A stretch of 64,000 bases of DNA. It comes from Methyloversatilis discipulorum. Its GTDB lineage: Bacteria > Pseudomonadota > Gammaproteobacteria > Burkholderiales > Rhodocyclaceae. The stretch spans positions 3,348,001 through 3,412,000 of the forward strand of contig NZ_ARVV01000001.1 of NCBI RefSeq assembly GCF_000385375.1, given 5' to 3'. This document shows positions 35,495-44,441 of this stretch, piece after piece. A program made the position numbers and the translations under genes. A model generated the notes under the pieces. That model was not told where the DNA came from. It was given only the letters and a program-made list of their open reading frames with translations, and did not search any database. Within the stretch, counting starts at the first letter, position 1. Every line of letters begins with the position of its first letter.

Positions 35495-36081
35495 GGGTAG
35501 GTCCTCGGTCGGTTTGTTGGAATTTGGTCAGTTGCTGCGCGATGGGCGTATCAGGGAGCGGAAGCAGTGGCGGAACCGTCGGCCTGCGCCGAACACTGAA
35601 GACGCTGCCCGTCGCGGCCTTGTGCAGTTGGCGCCCTCAGCGCATGCTGGCGGCGGACACGCCCTTCGGCAGCGGTTCTGTCGATGGCCCAGAGGTGCCG
35701 GGGATCACGGGCAAGGCTTCGGGCACCACAAGGCCATCAAATCCACGAAGGCGGCGTTGTAAGGATCGTACCCTCCCCTGTTCGAAAACGGCCCCTGGCC
35801 GCACATGACCGGTACGGCGACAGGCGCATGACAGCCCGCTCGGCGCACCTGCCGGTGCGTCTTCTCCTGCCTTCCGGAGCGCGCAGTCTAGCGTGTCGGG
35901 CTTCACGGCGCAGCACTTTGTGCCACAAAAGATGCACGTTGCGCCGCAACACGCTATAGCCGCGCAATGTTCTTGACAAAGGGCAAGGCCATGTGCTGCG
36001 GCGCAGCACATGCAGAGCCTCGTGCGATGACGATCAACAGGGGATGCAGCAAAGGGACGCGCGGCGAGATGCCGCGGCGGG
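35495..36081. other. 587-bp non-coding region upstream of pntA
   Basis: I see no convincing gene. The pntA promoter should be here. Two palindromes stand out: ctttgtgccacaaaag at about 35915-35931 and catgtgctgc/gcagcacatg at 35990-36012. The segment from about 35870 to 35985 is less GC-rich than its surroundings. Several open frames cross the region on both strands but none has a ribosome site or a recognisable product. Confidence 0.5.
35990..36012. promoter_or_regulatory. 10-bp inverted repeat, possible operator
   Basis: catgtgctgc and gcagcacatg form a perfect inverted repeat with a 3-base centre, between the 3' end of the PP2C gene and pntA. The 23-bp site would suit a dimeric regulator; lacking a T tract it is a poor terminator. 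The regulator is unknown. Confidence 0.35.
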
Positions 36082-36897
36082 TCAGGCGGGGAGTTTGCCG
36101 AGCTTGCGACGAGCGGCGTCGAGACGCTCTTTTTCGGCCTTCTGGCGGGCTTCGACGTCCACCAGCTTGATGATGATGAGCGACACGTTGTCGCCGGTCG
36201 GGCGACCGCGTTCGCGGGCGCGCTTGATGAACACCTCGGCCGCCTCGCGCGCCGAATACACCGACAGCACGCCGCCCATTTCCTCGTCGGAAAAATACGC
36301 CCACAGACCGTCGGAACAGATGACGAAGGTGTCGCCATCGGACAGCGTGTCGGTGCCGCCGAAATCGATCACCGGTTCCTTCTGCGCGCCGAGGCAGTGC
36401 AGAAGCAGGTTGCGCTGCGGGTGCGTCTTGGCGCCCTCTTCGTCGAGGCGCCCCTGACGCATCAGTTCGCCGACCAGCGAATGGTCCTTGCTGCAACTGA
36501 CCAGCTTGTCGTCGCGGAAATGGTAGATGCGCGAATCGCCGCAATGCGCCCAGTCGGCGCGGCCACCGTTCATCAGCAGCACGCAGGCGGTGGAATGCGG
36601 ATCCTGCTCGGACGTGAAGCGGGTGAGCTTGATGACGACGTGCGATTCCTCGACCACGCTGCGCAACAGCTCCTGCGGCGACTCGATCGCCGGAGCGAAG
36701 CTCTCGAAATTCTCGCGCGCCTTATGTACGACCTGCTCGGCCGCCATCGCGCCACCGCTGTGGCCGCCCATGCCGTCGGCGAGCACGGCCATCAGCATTC
36801 CCTTGTGGCGGGAATGCGGAAACACCGCTGCGCGATCCTGCTGTTCCTTGCGATCGCCGATGTGCTGCGCGACGCAGCTGTCTAGTTTGAGCGCCAT
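36082..36897 (-). CDS. PP2C-family serine/threonine phosphatase
   Basis: This 271-residue soluble protein is a PP2C/PPM-type phosphatase. The metal-binding motifs occur in order: RKEQQDRAAVF near residue 13, VLADGMGGHSGG at about 38-49, WAHCGDSRIYHF near 115, and FVICSDGLWAYFSDEEM near 190. The residues that hold the two metal ions (Asp in DGMGG, Asp in GDSR, Asp in SDGLW) are all there. The partner kinase is not in the window. Relatives act in stress signalling or regulate type VI secretion; no T6SS gene is seen here. Its last residues are lysine- and arginine-rich. Confidence 0.92.
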   Translation of the reverse strand: MALKLDSCVAQHIGDRKEQQDRAAVFPHSRHKGMLMAVLADGMGGHSGGAMAAEQVVHKARENFESFAPAIESPQELLRSVVEESHVVIKLTRFTSEQDPHSTACVLLMNGGRADWAHCGDSRIYHFRDDKLVSCSKDHSLVGELMRQGRLDEEGAKTHPQRNLLLHCLGAQKEPVIDFGGTDTLSDGDTFVICSDGLWAYFSDEEMGGVLSVYSAREAAEVFIKRARERGRPTGDNVSLIIIKLVDVEARQKAEKERLDAARRKLGKLPA

Positions 36898-36999
36898 GAA
36901 GCTTTCCGGATACCTGTAGCCGATTCTAGCTTCTCAACAGCACACGCTCGTGTAAGCAGCTGTTCATGTCTGCAAGCACAGGTGCAATTTCACGATTCT

Positions 37000-37854
37000 T
37001 CACACCGAGAAGCTCACGTGCTGTTCGTTGATCTCGTCGATGTACTCGTCGAGCGCACTCGCGTGTATGCCCAGTTCTTCGAGCACTTCGCCCGAACGCA
37101 TGCTCCAGATCGGATCCGGCAGGCCCTTATTGCGCAGATAGATGTGCGTGGCCAGCGCGACGATGCCTATCGTGCTGCGCAGGCCGTAGGTGTCGTCCTC
37201 CGGCATTTCGTGGTGATAGCGGATGGCCTGCACGATCAGTTCCGGCAGCCCCCAGTTGCGGGCGACCCAGTAGCCGACCGTCGCGTGATCGAGACGGTAG
37301 CGGACGTTCTCCATCCCGGTATCGACCCAGTAGGACTCCTCGTCCAGATTCAGCGTCTTCCAGTAGTCGGCGTAGCGCAGCATCAGCAGGGGAACGCCGC
37401 AGTCGTGGAACATGGCGGCCAGATACGCTTGATCGGGAAACACGTTGCAGACCGCGACGCGTTCGCCGGCGATCTGCGAGGCCAGGCTGGCAATCGTTTC
37501 GCAGCGTTGCCAGAAGCGCTCCATCTGCGGCCCCGGACCGCCTGCCGCCTGTCGGATCGAAATGCCGCGCACCAGATTGATGGTCTGGTTCAGGCCGACC
37601 AGCATCAGCACCTGTTCCGCATTGGCGGGCGCACGTCCGCGCCGGTAGGCGGGCGAGCGACATACCTTGAACAGCGCAGCAAGCACCCCCGGATCGCGCG
37701 AAATGCTGTCGGCCAGGAAGGCAACCTCGAAATCCGGGTTGCGCATCAGGTTCTCGATTTCCTGCAGCAGTCGGGGCTTGGGGGGAAGAAGGACGGCGGA
37801 CGATTCGAGTACTGCATCGATGACTTCGGGTGCGGGTACGGCTGCATGCTGCAT
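37000..37854 (-). CDS. HDOD-domain protein
   Basis: The start is placed at the ATG at 37854 (284 residues); ATGs 13 and 47 codons earlier are possible but less typical. After about 30 residues the HDOD domain begins (LLPPKPRLLQEIENLMRNPD) and runs to near 230, including LNQTINLVRGISIR and the partly kept metal-site HDCGVPLLMLR. HDOD proteins are often stand-alone relatives of HD phosphodiesterases and act in signalling, sometimes binding nucleotides. No GGDEF or receiver domain is attached. It is monocistronic. Confidence 0.85.
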   Translation of the reverse strand: MQHAAVPAPEVIDAVLESSAVLLPPKPRLLQEIENLMRNPDFEVAFLADSISRDPGVLAALFKVCRSPAYRRGRAPANAEQVLMLVGLNQTINLVRGISIRQAAGGPGPQMERFWQRCETIASLASQIAGERVAVCNVFPDQAYLAAMFHDCGVPLLMLRYADYWKTLNLDEESYWVDTGMENVRYRLDHATVGYWVARNWGLPELIVQAIRYHHEMPEDDTYGLRSTIGIVALATHIYLRNKGLPDPIWSMRSGEVLEELGIHASALDEYIDEINEQHVSFSV

Positions 37855-37982
37855 GGCGGGCTCACTCGGAACTGTATTGCGGGCTGCGAGCATTAACGGC
37901 CGCTGCCGACAGTACTTGAGCAAGAAAATGCAACGGATCCGCGGCAAGCGGACCCGGGCCGGTTGCCGCTTCAGGCGCCCCA

Positions 37983-38244
37983 GGGTCTGTTGCAATTGAA
38001 TCGCGGGCCGCGCGCGATTCCCGATGCGTCCAGATCAAGGCGGGCCGACGCCGGCTGACTGGCCGTCAGGCCAGGAGGCCCCACGCGGAGCTGGGCGCAA
38101 CGGGGCTCGCGTCCTTCGGGTTTGCAGCGTGCGAGGCAAGGACCGCGTTGCGCTCTTTGTCGAGACGGCCAGTCTCGACTTCGTCGCACGCCGTGCACGT
38201 GCCTCGCAGCTGCAAACGCGGCCCGCGATTCAATAAACAGACCC
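37983..38244. repeat. Nested inverted-repeat intergenic element, copy 2
   Basis: An outer inverted repeat (37983-38012 and 38217-38244) pairs over 27 positions with one small internal loop. An inner one (38120-38138 and 38200-38217) pairs over 18 positions with one bulge. A perfect 8-bp hairpin lies in the centre (gtcgagac/gtctcgac, 38159-38179). The stretch 38000-38118 matches the reverse complement of the copy at 501-761, notably the ctgactggccgtcag hairpin and CCTTCGGG. The right end abuts the glcF stop codon. The arms differ in sequence from copy 1 although the plan is the same. Confidence 0.75.
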
Positions 38245-39476
38245 TAGGTGAGCGCCTGATCGAGCCACTCTATCCAGTGGCGCACCGGCGTCGCGGTCCC
38301 AGTCTGCAGGTGGGCAATGCAGCCGACGTTGGCACTGGCGATGCCGGCCGGCTGTTCGGCCTGCAACGAGCGCAGCTTGTTGTCGCGCAAGGTCGTCGCG
38401 AGCGCCGGCTGCAGCAGCGAATAGCTGCCGGCCGAACCGCAGCACAGATGACTGTCGGCGACCGGCTTCAGGTCGTAGCCGGCGGCGCGCAGCAGCGCTT
38501 CGGCGTGTCCGCGCACCTGCTGACCGTGCTGCAGCGAACAGGGCGGGTGGTAGGCAAGAGGACGACGCCCGGTGCCACCGGCGGCGAACAGCCCTTCGAT
38601 CTGTACGCGCTCCGCGGCCAGGATTTCCGACAGGTCGCGGGTCATCGCCGCCACCTTCGCCGCGCGCTCGGCGTAAAGCGGGTCATCGGCCAGCAGGTGG
38701 CCGTACTCGCGCACCGTGCTGCCGCAGCCGGAGGCCGTCATCACGATGGCTTCGACGTCGCCGCGCTCGATCGCCGGCCACCAGGCGTCGATCAGCGCAC
38801 GCATATCCTGACGACCGCCGTCCTGGTCGTTGAGGTGGAAACGCAGCGCGCCGCAGCAGCCGGCGCGCGCGATCTCGACCAGCGAAATGCCGAGCAGATC
38901 GAGCACGCGCGCTGCCGCGGCGTTCACGTCCGGCATCAGCGCGGGCTGCACGCAGCCGGCCAGCACCAGCATGCGGCGCTGATGGCGCACCGGCGGCCAG
39001 GCGCCGGCGCTGCGCGCGTCGGCCACCTTGGCGGCGAGCGGCGCCGGCAGCAGCGGCTTGGCGAGCCGACCGAGCGCCAGCGCGGTGTTGAACACCGCCG
39101 GGCGCGACAGCCCTTCGCGCAGCAGCCAGCGCTTCGCGCGCTGCGCCAGCGGGCGCTTTGCACGCCGCTCGGCCACCGCGCGACCGATATCGACCAGTTC
39201 GCTGTAGCGCACCCCGGACGGACAGGTCGATTCGCAGTTGCGGCAGGTGAGGCAGCGGTCGAGGTGAGGCAGCACGGTGTCGGCAGGCACCTCGCCTTCG
39301 AGCATCTGCTTCATCAGATAGATGCGACCACGCGGACCGTCGAGCTCGTCGCCCAGCAGCTGGTAGGTAGGACAGGTGGCGTTGCAGAAACCGCAGTGCA
39401 CGCACTTGCGCAGCAGGGTGTCCGCGGCGTCGCCTTCGGGGGTGTTGCGGATGAAATCGGCCAGTCCGGTCTGCAT
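38244..39476 (-). CDS. glcF: Glycolate oxidase, iron-sulfur subunit
   Basis: This 410-residue protein begins MQTGLADFIRNTPEG and carries two 4Fe-4S motifs in its first 110 residues: CVHCGFCNATCPTY and CLTCRNCESTCPSG. Two CCG-type cysteine regions follow, ARAGCCGALRF at about 215 and HLCCGSAGSY at about 350, as in GlcF. GlcF passes electrons from the flavin subunits GlcD/GlcE to the quinone pool. The start lies 10 bases after the glcE stop. The stop codon borders the inverted-repeat element. Confidence 0.93.
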   Translation of the reverse strand: MQTGLADFIRNTPEGDAADTLLRKCVHCGFCNATCPTYQLLGDELDGPRGRIYLMKQMLEGEVPADTVLPHLDRCLTCRNCESTCPSGVRYSELVDIGRAVAERRAKRPLAQRAKRWLLREGLSRPAVFNTALALGRLAKPLLPAPLAAKVADARSAGAWPPVRHQRRMLVLAGCVQPALMPDVNAAAARVLDLLGISLVEIARAGCCGALRFHLNDQDGGRQDMRALIDAWWPAIERGDVEAIVMTASGCGSTVREYGHLLADDPLYAERAAKVAAMTRDLSEILAAERVQIEGLFAAGGTGRRPLAYHPPCSLQHGQQVRGHAEALLRAAGYDLKPVADSHLCCGSAGSYSLLQPALATTLRDNKLRSLQAEQPAGIASANVGCIAHLQTGTATPVRHWIEWLDQALT

Positions 39477-39486
39477 CAGTCGGCGC

Positions 39487-40563
39487 TCACAGTTCAGCGT
39501 ACAGGCGTCCGGGGCTGAACACGCCGGACGGGTCGAAAGCCTGCTTCAGGCGGCGATGCACCGCCATCACTTCAGGCGCCAGCGGCTCGAACACGTCGCG
39601 TTCCCGATCGACGGCCCGGCCGCCGCGGAACAGCGTCGCGTGACCGCCGACGGCGTTTACCGCATGACGCAGCGCGTCGGCGTCGACATCGCTGCGCAGC
39701 CAGCGCTGCATGCCGTTCCACTCGATCAGGCGGGCGCCGTCGAGCGGCAGTACCGGCGTCATCGGCGGCAGCGACAGACGCCACAGCGGTGTGTCACCGG
39801 CGAAGAAATCGTGCGTCTGTTCGCGCATCGACTGCCACAGCGCAGCAGCCTCGGCCGCATCGAGCAGGTCGCCGCCGATGTTGCGCACGGCCGCGTCGAG
39901 CGCGGTCTGCGCGCCGGACAGTCGCACCGCCAGCCGGCCATCCAGCCAGGCCGTGGCTGACACCGGCAGTGGCTGGGCGCCCCACTCGCGCATGCGGGTC
40001 AGCGCCTGCGCCTCGTCGAGCGCGAACACGCGGGTCTGTTCCGCCTGCGGCCGCGGCAGCACCTTCAGCGTCACCTCGAGCACCAGGCCCAGCGTGCCGA
40101 AGCTGCCAGCGATCAGGCGCGATACGTCGAAGCCGGCGACGTTCTTCATCACCTGCCCGCCGAAGCGCAGCACGCGGCCCTGGCCGTCCATCAAAGTGAC
40201 GCCGAGCACGAAGTCGCGCAGGCTGCCGGCACTGATGCGGCGCGGCCCGGACAGTCCGCTGGCGACGGCGCCGCCCAGCGTGGCGTGGGCACCGAAGTGC
40301 GGCGCCTCGAACGCCAGCATCTGGCCGTGTTCGGCCAGCAGGCTTTCGATGGCCGACAGCCGAGTGCCGGCGTGCGCGGTGATGTAGAGCTCGGACGGTT
40401 CGTAGGCGATAACGCCCTGGGCACCGCGCATGTCCAGCGGCATGCCGTCGAGCGAGCGGGCGAGGAAGTCCTTGGAGCCGCTGCCATGCGGGCGCAGCGC
40501 GCGACCGTGCGCGGCGGCCTCCAGCACCTGCTCGCGCAGCACTGCATGAAGAGTGTGGGTCAT
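39487..40563 (-). CDS. glcE: Glycolate oxidase, FAD-binding subunit
   Basis: From the ATG at 40563 the protein is 358 residues, the usual GlcE size. It has the FAD-binding fold: LRPHGSGSKDF at the N-terminus, ITAHAGTRLSAIE, and FEAPHFGAHATLGGAVASGLSGPRR, then GQVMKNVAGFDVSRL, which is very typical for GlcE. The catalytic residues sit in GlcD; GlcE is a smaller flavin subunit needed for activity. It begins 2 bases after the glcD stop. Confidence 0.93.
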   Translation of the reverse strand: MTHTLHAVLREQVLEAAAHGRALRPHGSGSKDFLARSLDGMPLDMRGAQGVIAYEPSELYITAHAGTRLSAIESLLAEHGQMLAFEAPHFGAHATLGGAVASGLSGPRRISAGSLRDFVLGVTLMDGQGRVLRFGGQVMKNVAGFDVSRLIAGSFGTLGLVLEVTLKVLPRPQAEQTRVFALDEAQALTRMREWGAQPLPVSATAWLDGRLAVRLSGAQTALDAAVRNIGGDLLDAAEAAALWQSMREQTHDFFAGDTPLWRLSLPPMTPVLPLDGARLIEWNGMQRWLRSDVDADALRHAVNAVGGHATLFRGGRAVDRERDVFEPLAPEVMAVHRRLKQAFDPSGVFSPGRLYAEL

Positions 40564-40565
40564 GG

Positions 40566-42074
40566 TCAGAAACGCGGCAGTTCGGGATGCGGCAGCTCGC
40601 CGTGATGCACGTGCATGCGGCCCATTTCGGCGCAGCGGTGCAGCGTCGGCACCGCCTTGCCCGGATTCATCAGGCCGGCCGGGTCGAAGGCGGCCTTCAC
40701 GCGGTGGAACATGTCGAGTTCGTCGGAAGCGAACTGGCTGCACATCTGGTTGATCTTCTCCAGCCCCACGCCGTGCTCGCCGGTGATGGTGCCGCCCAGC
40801 GCCACCGACAGTTCGAGGATTTCGACGCCGAAGGCTTCGGCGCGGTGCACCGAATCCGGGTCGTTCGAATCGAACAGGATGAGTGGGTGCAGGTTGCCGT
40901 CGCCGGCATGGAACACGTTGAGCAGGCCCAGGCCGTACTTCTTCGCCATGACCTCCATCGCCTCAAGCATTTCGGCCAGCCGCTTGCGCGGAATGGTGCC
41001 ATCCATGCAGTAGTAGTCGGGCGAGATGCGCCCGGCCGCCGGGAAGGCCGCCTTGCGGCCGGCCCAGAAGCGCAGCCGTTCCGCTTCGTCGCTGGAGATG
41101 CGGATTTCCGTCGCGCCCGCGGTGTCGAGCAGCGCACGGACGCGGGCGATCTCGTCCTGCACCTCCTCCTCGGTGCCGTCGGACTCGCACAGCAGGATGG
41201 CCGCCGCGTTCAGCGGGTAACCGGCGTGCACGAACTGCTCGACCGCGGCGGCGGTAGCCTGGTCCATCATTTCCAGCCCGGCCGGGATGATGCCGGCGGC
41301 GATGATGTCGGCCACCGCCTGACCGGCGCGGCGGATGTCGTCGAATGCAGCCAGCACGCAGCGTGCGACGCGCGGCTTGGGTACCAGTTTCACGGTCACT
41401 TCGGTGACGACGCCGAGCAGACCTTCCGAACCGATGGTGACCGCCAGCAGGTCGTAACCGGGGCTGTCCGGCGCGGCGCTGCCGATTTCCATCACTTCGC
41501 CCGCCATCGTCACCATGCGCACACGCAGCACGTTGTGCACGGTCAGTCCGTACTTCAGGCAATGCACGCCGCCCGAGTTCTCGGCCACATTGCCGCCGAT
41601 GCTGCAGGCGATCTGCGACGACGGGTCGGGCGCGTAGTAGAGACCGTAGGGCGCCGCCGCCTCCGACACCGCGAGATTGCGCACGCCCGGCTGCACGACG
41701 GCCTGCTGGGCGAGGCGGTCGACCGACACGATGCGGTTCAGCCGCGCCGTCGACAGCACCACACCCTGCTTGTGCGGCGTCGCTCCGCCCGACAGGCCGG
41801 TACCGGCGCCGCGCGGCACCACCGGCACGCCCAGACGGTGACAGGTGCGCAGCACCGCGATCACCTGCGCTTCGGTGGTCGGCAGCGCGACCGCCAATGG
41901 CATCTCGCGCATCAGCATCAGGCCGTCGCATTCATAGGCGCGCAGACGGCCGAGGTCGGTGATCAGACAGTCCTCCGGCAGCACGCGGGCCAGTTCAGCG
42001 ATCAGGGCCGGGCGGTCGGTACTTCCGGGTGGCGGAACAGCGGTGGCTTCGTGGGCCTGTGGCAGAGCGCTCAT
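40566..42074 (-). CDS. glcD: Glycolate oxidase, catalytic FAD subunit
   Basis: This 502-residue protein (E. coli GlcD 499) has the FAD-binding domain at about 60-240 with VVPRGAGTGLSGGATPHKQG and IACSIGGNVAENSGGVHCLKYGLT, and a C-terminal FAD-oxidase domain with FHAGDGNLHPLILFD and GTITGEHGVGLEKI near residues 400-445. It oxidises glycolate to glyoxylate. The gene order glcD-glcE-glcF with near-zero gaps marks one operon. The glycerate kinase gene follows 261 bp upstream of it on the same strand. No glcC regulator is seen. Confidence 0.95.
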   Translation of the reverse strand: MSALPQAHEATAVPPPGSTDRPALIAELARVLPEDCLITDLGRLRAYECDGLMLMREMPLAVALPTTEAQVIAVLRTCHRLGVPVVPRGAGTGLSGGATPHKQGVVLSTARLNRIVSVDRLAQQAVVQPGVRNLAVSEAAAPYGLYYAPDPSSQIACSIGGNVAENSGGVHCLKYGLTVHNVLRVRMVTMAGEVMEIGSAAPDSPGYDLLAVTIGSEGLLGVVTEVTVKLVPKPRVARCVLAAFDDIRRAGQAVADIIAAGIIPAGLEMMDQATAAAVEQFVHAGYPLNAAAILLCESDGTEEEVQDEIARVRALLDTAGATEIRISSDEAERLRFWAGRKAAFPAAGRISPDYYCMDGTIPRKRLAEMLEAMEVMAKKYGLGLLNVFHAGDGNLHPLILFDSNDPDSVHRAEAFGVEILELSVALGGTITGEHGVGLEKINQMCSQFASDELDMFHRVKAAFDPAGLMNPGKAVPTLHRCAEMGRMHVHHGELPHPELPRF

Positions 42075-42203
42075 GGCGGCTTCCGGTGGGGCAGAGAGAC
42101 AGGCGGCAGATGATACCCGCAGTGCCCCGGCGGCGCCTCCTGCAGCGCGGGATCGCTGTCCGTGGAAGTCACCTCTGCTCGTAATGCGGCGTCGGAAACC
42201 GCG

Positions 42204-42253
42204 CCGGCTCCCGATACAGGCCGCTGGCGGGGTCAGAAGACCCCTCCCACAAG
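42204..42253. repeat. REPIN-like half element D
   Basis: The sequence ggctcccgatacaggccgctggcggggtcagaagacccctcccaca is one half of the 90-bp doublet, including the shared centre and one end hairpin (ggggtc/gacccc). The partner end is missing. It lies in the 261-bp gap between glcD and the glycerate kinase gene. Confidence 0.6.
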
Positions 42254-42286
42254 ACCCCGGCTCGCGACTGCGCTTCCGGAGGCGGC

Positions 42287-42315
42287 AAAAGAAACGGCGC
42301 CCGCAGGCGCCGTTT
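42287..42315 (-). terminator. Rho-independent terminator after the glycerate kinase gene
   Basis: On the minus strand a perfect 10-bp stem (aaacggcgcc / ggcgccgttt) with a 4-base loop is followed by ctttt. It lies 21 bases after the stop of the glycerate kinase gene. This separates that gene from glcDEF. Confidence 0.8.
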
Positions 42316-42335
42316 CCGGGGAGAGCCGAGGTCGT

Positions 42336-43649
42336 TCAGACCTTCTTTTCGACGTAGATGGCGCGGAAGTCGTTTACGTTGGTCAGCGTCGGGCCGGTCA
42401 CGATGAGGTCGTCGATGCCGAGGAAGAAACCGTAGGCGTCGTGCTGGTCCAGCATCGTGCGGGCGTCGATGCCGGCGGCGCGGGCGCGGGCCAGCGTGTC
42501 GTCGGTGACGATGGCGCCGGCGTTGTCCTCGCTGCCGTCGATGCCGTCGGTGTCGCCGGACACCGCGTGGATGCCTTTCATGCCGTCCAGCGCGATCGCC
42601 AGCGACAGCAGGAATTCGGAATTGCGGCCGCCGCGCGGCTTCTGGCCCGGCTTGATCTGACCCAGAGTGACCGTAGTTTCACCGCCCGACAGCAGCACGC
42701 AGGGCGGTTGGACCGGCGTGCCATTGATCGCGCAGGCCTTGGCGATGCCGGCCAGCACCTTGCCCGCGTCGCTCGATTCGCCTTCGATCATGTCGCCCAG
42801 CACCAGCGGGGTCACGCCGTGCGCGCGCGCCACTTCGGCGGCCGCCAGCAGCGAGGCCTGGGCAGTGGAAATGACCCGGGTTTCGCAGCGCGCCAGTCGC
42901 GGATCGTCGGCCTTCGGCGTTTCCGATTCCGGCTTCGCCAGCCAGGCCATCACGGCCGCCGGCACTTCGATGTTGTAGCGGCGGATGATGGCCAGCGCGT
43001 CCTCGCGCGTGGTGGTGTCCGGCACCGTCGGACCGGAGGCGACCACGGCCGGGTCGTCGCCCGGCACGTCGGAAATGACCAGCGTGAACACGCGCGCCGG
43101 ATAGGCGGCCTGCGCCAGCCGGCCGCCCTTCATCGACGACAGGTGCTTGCGCACGCAATTCATTTCCTGGATGGCGGCGCCGCTGGCCAGCAGCGCGCGA
43201 TTCACCGCCTGCTTGTCCTCCAGCGTCAGGCCTTCGGCCGGCGCCGACAGCAGCGCCGAGCCACCGCCGGAGATCAGGGCGATCACCAGATCGTCTTCGC
43301 TCAGGCCCTGCACCTTGTCGAGAATGCGCTTCGCAGCCTGCTGACCGGCCGCATCCGGCACCGGGTGCGACGCCTCGACCACCTCGATGCGCTGGCACGG
43401 CGCGCCGTGGCCGTAGCGGGTGACCACCAGGCCGGACAGGTCGCCCGACCAGTTCTTCTCGACCGCCAGCGCCATCGACGCCGCGGCCTTGCCAGCGCCG
43501 ACGACGATGGTGCGGCCCTTGGGCGGCGGCGGCAGATTGGCCGGCACGCACAGATCGGGATTGGCAGCGTCGAACGCCGCCTGGAACAGCTTGTTCAGGA
43601 AATCTTTCGGTTCGGGGGTACTCACGGCAACTCCGTCTGTTCTGTTCAT
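42336..43649 (-). CDS. Glycerate 2-kinase (MOFRL family)
   Basis: This 437-residue protein has the DUF4147 N-terminal domain (GRTIVVGAGKAAASMA at about 45-60, LISGGGSALLSAP near 135) and the C-terminal MOFRL domain (LLSGGETTVTL, GGRNSEFLLSLA, SGDTDGIDGSEDNAGAIV). This type is called TtuD or GckA; older annotation as hydroxypyruvate reductase is now often replaced by glycerate 2-kinase. It would phosphorylate glycerate from glyoxylate to 2-phosphoglycerate. Sitting next to glcDEF supports a glyoxylate-use route. A downstream start at residue 7 or 9 is possible. Confidence 0.85.
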   Translation of the reverse strand: MNRTDGVAVSTPEPKDFLNKLFQAAFDAANPDLCVPANLPPPPKGRTIVVGAGKAAASMALAVEKNWSGDLSGLVVTRYGHGAPCQRIEVVEASHPVPDAAGQQAAKRILDKVQGLSEDDLVIALISGGGSALLSAPAEGLTLEDKQAVNRALLASGAAIQEMNCVRKHLSSMKGGRLAQAAYPARVFTLVISDVPGDDPAVVASGPTVPDTTTREDALAIIRRYNIEVPAAVMAWLAKPESETPKADDPRLARCETRVISTAQASLLAAAEVARAHGVTPLVLGDMIEGESSDAGKVLAGIAKACAINGTPVQPPCVLLSGGETTVTLGQIKPGQKPRGGRNSEFLLSLAIALDGMKGIHAVSGDTDGIDGSEDNAGAIVTDDTLARARAAGIDARTMLDQHDAYGFFLGIDDLIVTGPTLTNVNDFRAIYVEKKV

Positions 43650-43799
43650 TTGCGGGGGATGTGTGGTCTGCGTGTATGTGCATGAACCGCGCAGCGCTGC
43701 CGGGTGATGGCCGCCCGCATATCCGGCTGTCGCGGGGTGGGCGCCAGCATGGGATGATGTGCAATTCTAGCGTGCGCCGGCCTTATATTTGCGCGCACT

Positions 43800-43805
43800 T
43801 ATAAT
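43800..43805 (+). promoter_or_regulatory. Possible -10 element of the cobalamin adenosyltransferase gene
   Basis: The hexamer tataat occurs 31 bases before the ATG, in an AT-rich pocket of otherwise GC-rich sequence. No good -35 is seen 16-18 bp upstream. Confidence 0.35.
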
Positions 43806-43835
43806 CAATACCTCTTATCCAAGTCATCACACGCC

Positions 43836-44402
43836 ATGGGTCATCGACTATCCAAGATTGCCACCCGCACCGGCGACGGCGGCGAAACCGGCCTCGGCGA
43901 CGGCACCCGGGTTTCCAAATCCAGTGCGCGGATACACGCGCTCGGCGACGTCGACGAACTGAACAGCGCTATCGGCGTGCTGCTGTGCGAGGACATGCCG
44001 GCCGATCTGTCGGCGCTGCTGACCGAAATCCAGCACGATCTGTTCGACCTCGGTGGCGAACTGGCCATCCCCGGCTACCACCTGATCAAGACCGAACAGG
44101 TGGCGCGCCTCGATGCCGAACTGGAACGCTTGAACGCCGAGCTGACGCCGCTGAAGGAATTCATCCTGCCCGGCGGCACCCGCGCGGCAGCCCACGCCCA
44201 CCTCGCCCGCACCATCTGCCGTCGCGCCGAACGCGCGGTGATCGCTGCGGCCGCCGAAGGCAAGGTGTCGGAGGCGAGCCGGCAGTATCTGAACCGCCTG
44301 TCCGACCTGCTGTTCGTGCTCGGCCGCACCTACAACCGGCTGGCCGGCTGCGGCGACGTGCTGTGGCAGCGCGGCCGCGCCCACGACGGCGCAACGGACT
44401 GA
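43836..44402 (+). CDS. Cob(I)alamin adenosyltransferase (PduO type)
   Basis: This 188-residue protein shows the PduO/MMAB signature at the N-terminus (KIATRTGDGGETGLGDGTRVSKSS), VDELNSAIGVLL, the TEQVARLDAELERLN helix, and ARTICRRAERAV with the ATP-binding arginines, ending in LNRLSDLLFVLGRTYNR. It transfers adenosyl from ATP to cob(I)alamin to make coenzyme B12. No cobalamin synthesis gene or riboswitch is adjacent. murI follows 39 bases later on the same strand. Confidence 0.94.
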   Translation: MGHRLSKIATRTGDGGETGLGDGTRVSKSSARIHALGDVDELNSAIGVLLCEDMPADLSALLTEIQHDLFDLGGELAIPGYHLIKTEQVARLDAELERLNAELTPLKEFILPGGTRAAAHAHLARTICRRAERAVIAAAAEGKVSEASRQYLNRLSDLLFVLGRTYNRLAGCGDVLWQRGRAHDGATD

Positions 44403-44441
44403 AGGGATGGCCGCGGACACGTCCGCGACCGAGCACTGCCC

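Noticed and set aside
35637..36338. A 233-codon minus-strand frame between pntA and the PP2C gene
   Set aside because: Half of it is another frame of the PP2C gene, and the rest lacks a ribosome site and any recognisable domain.
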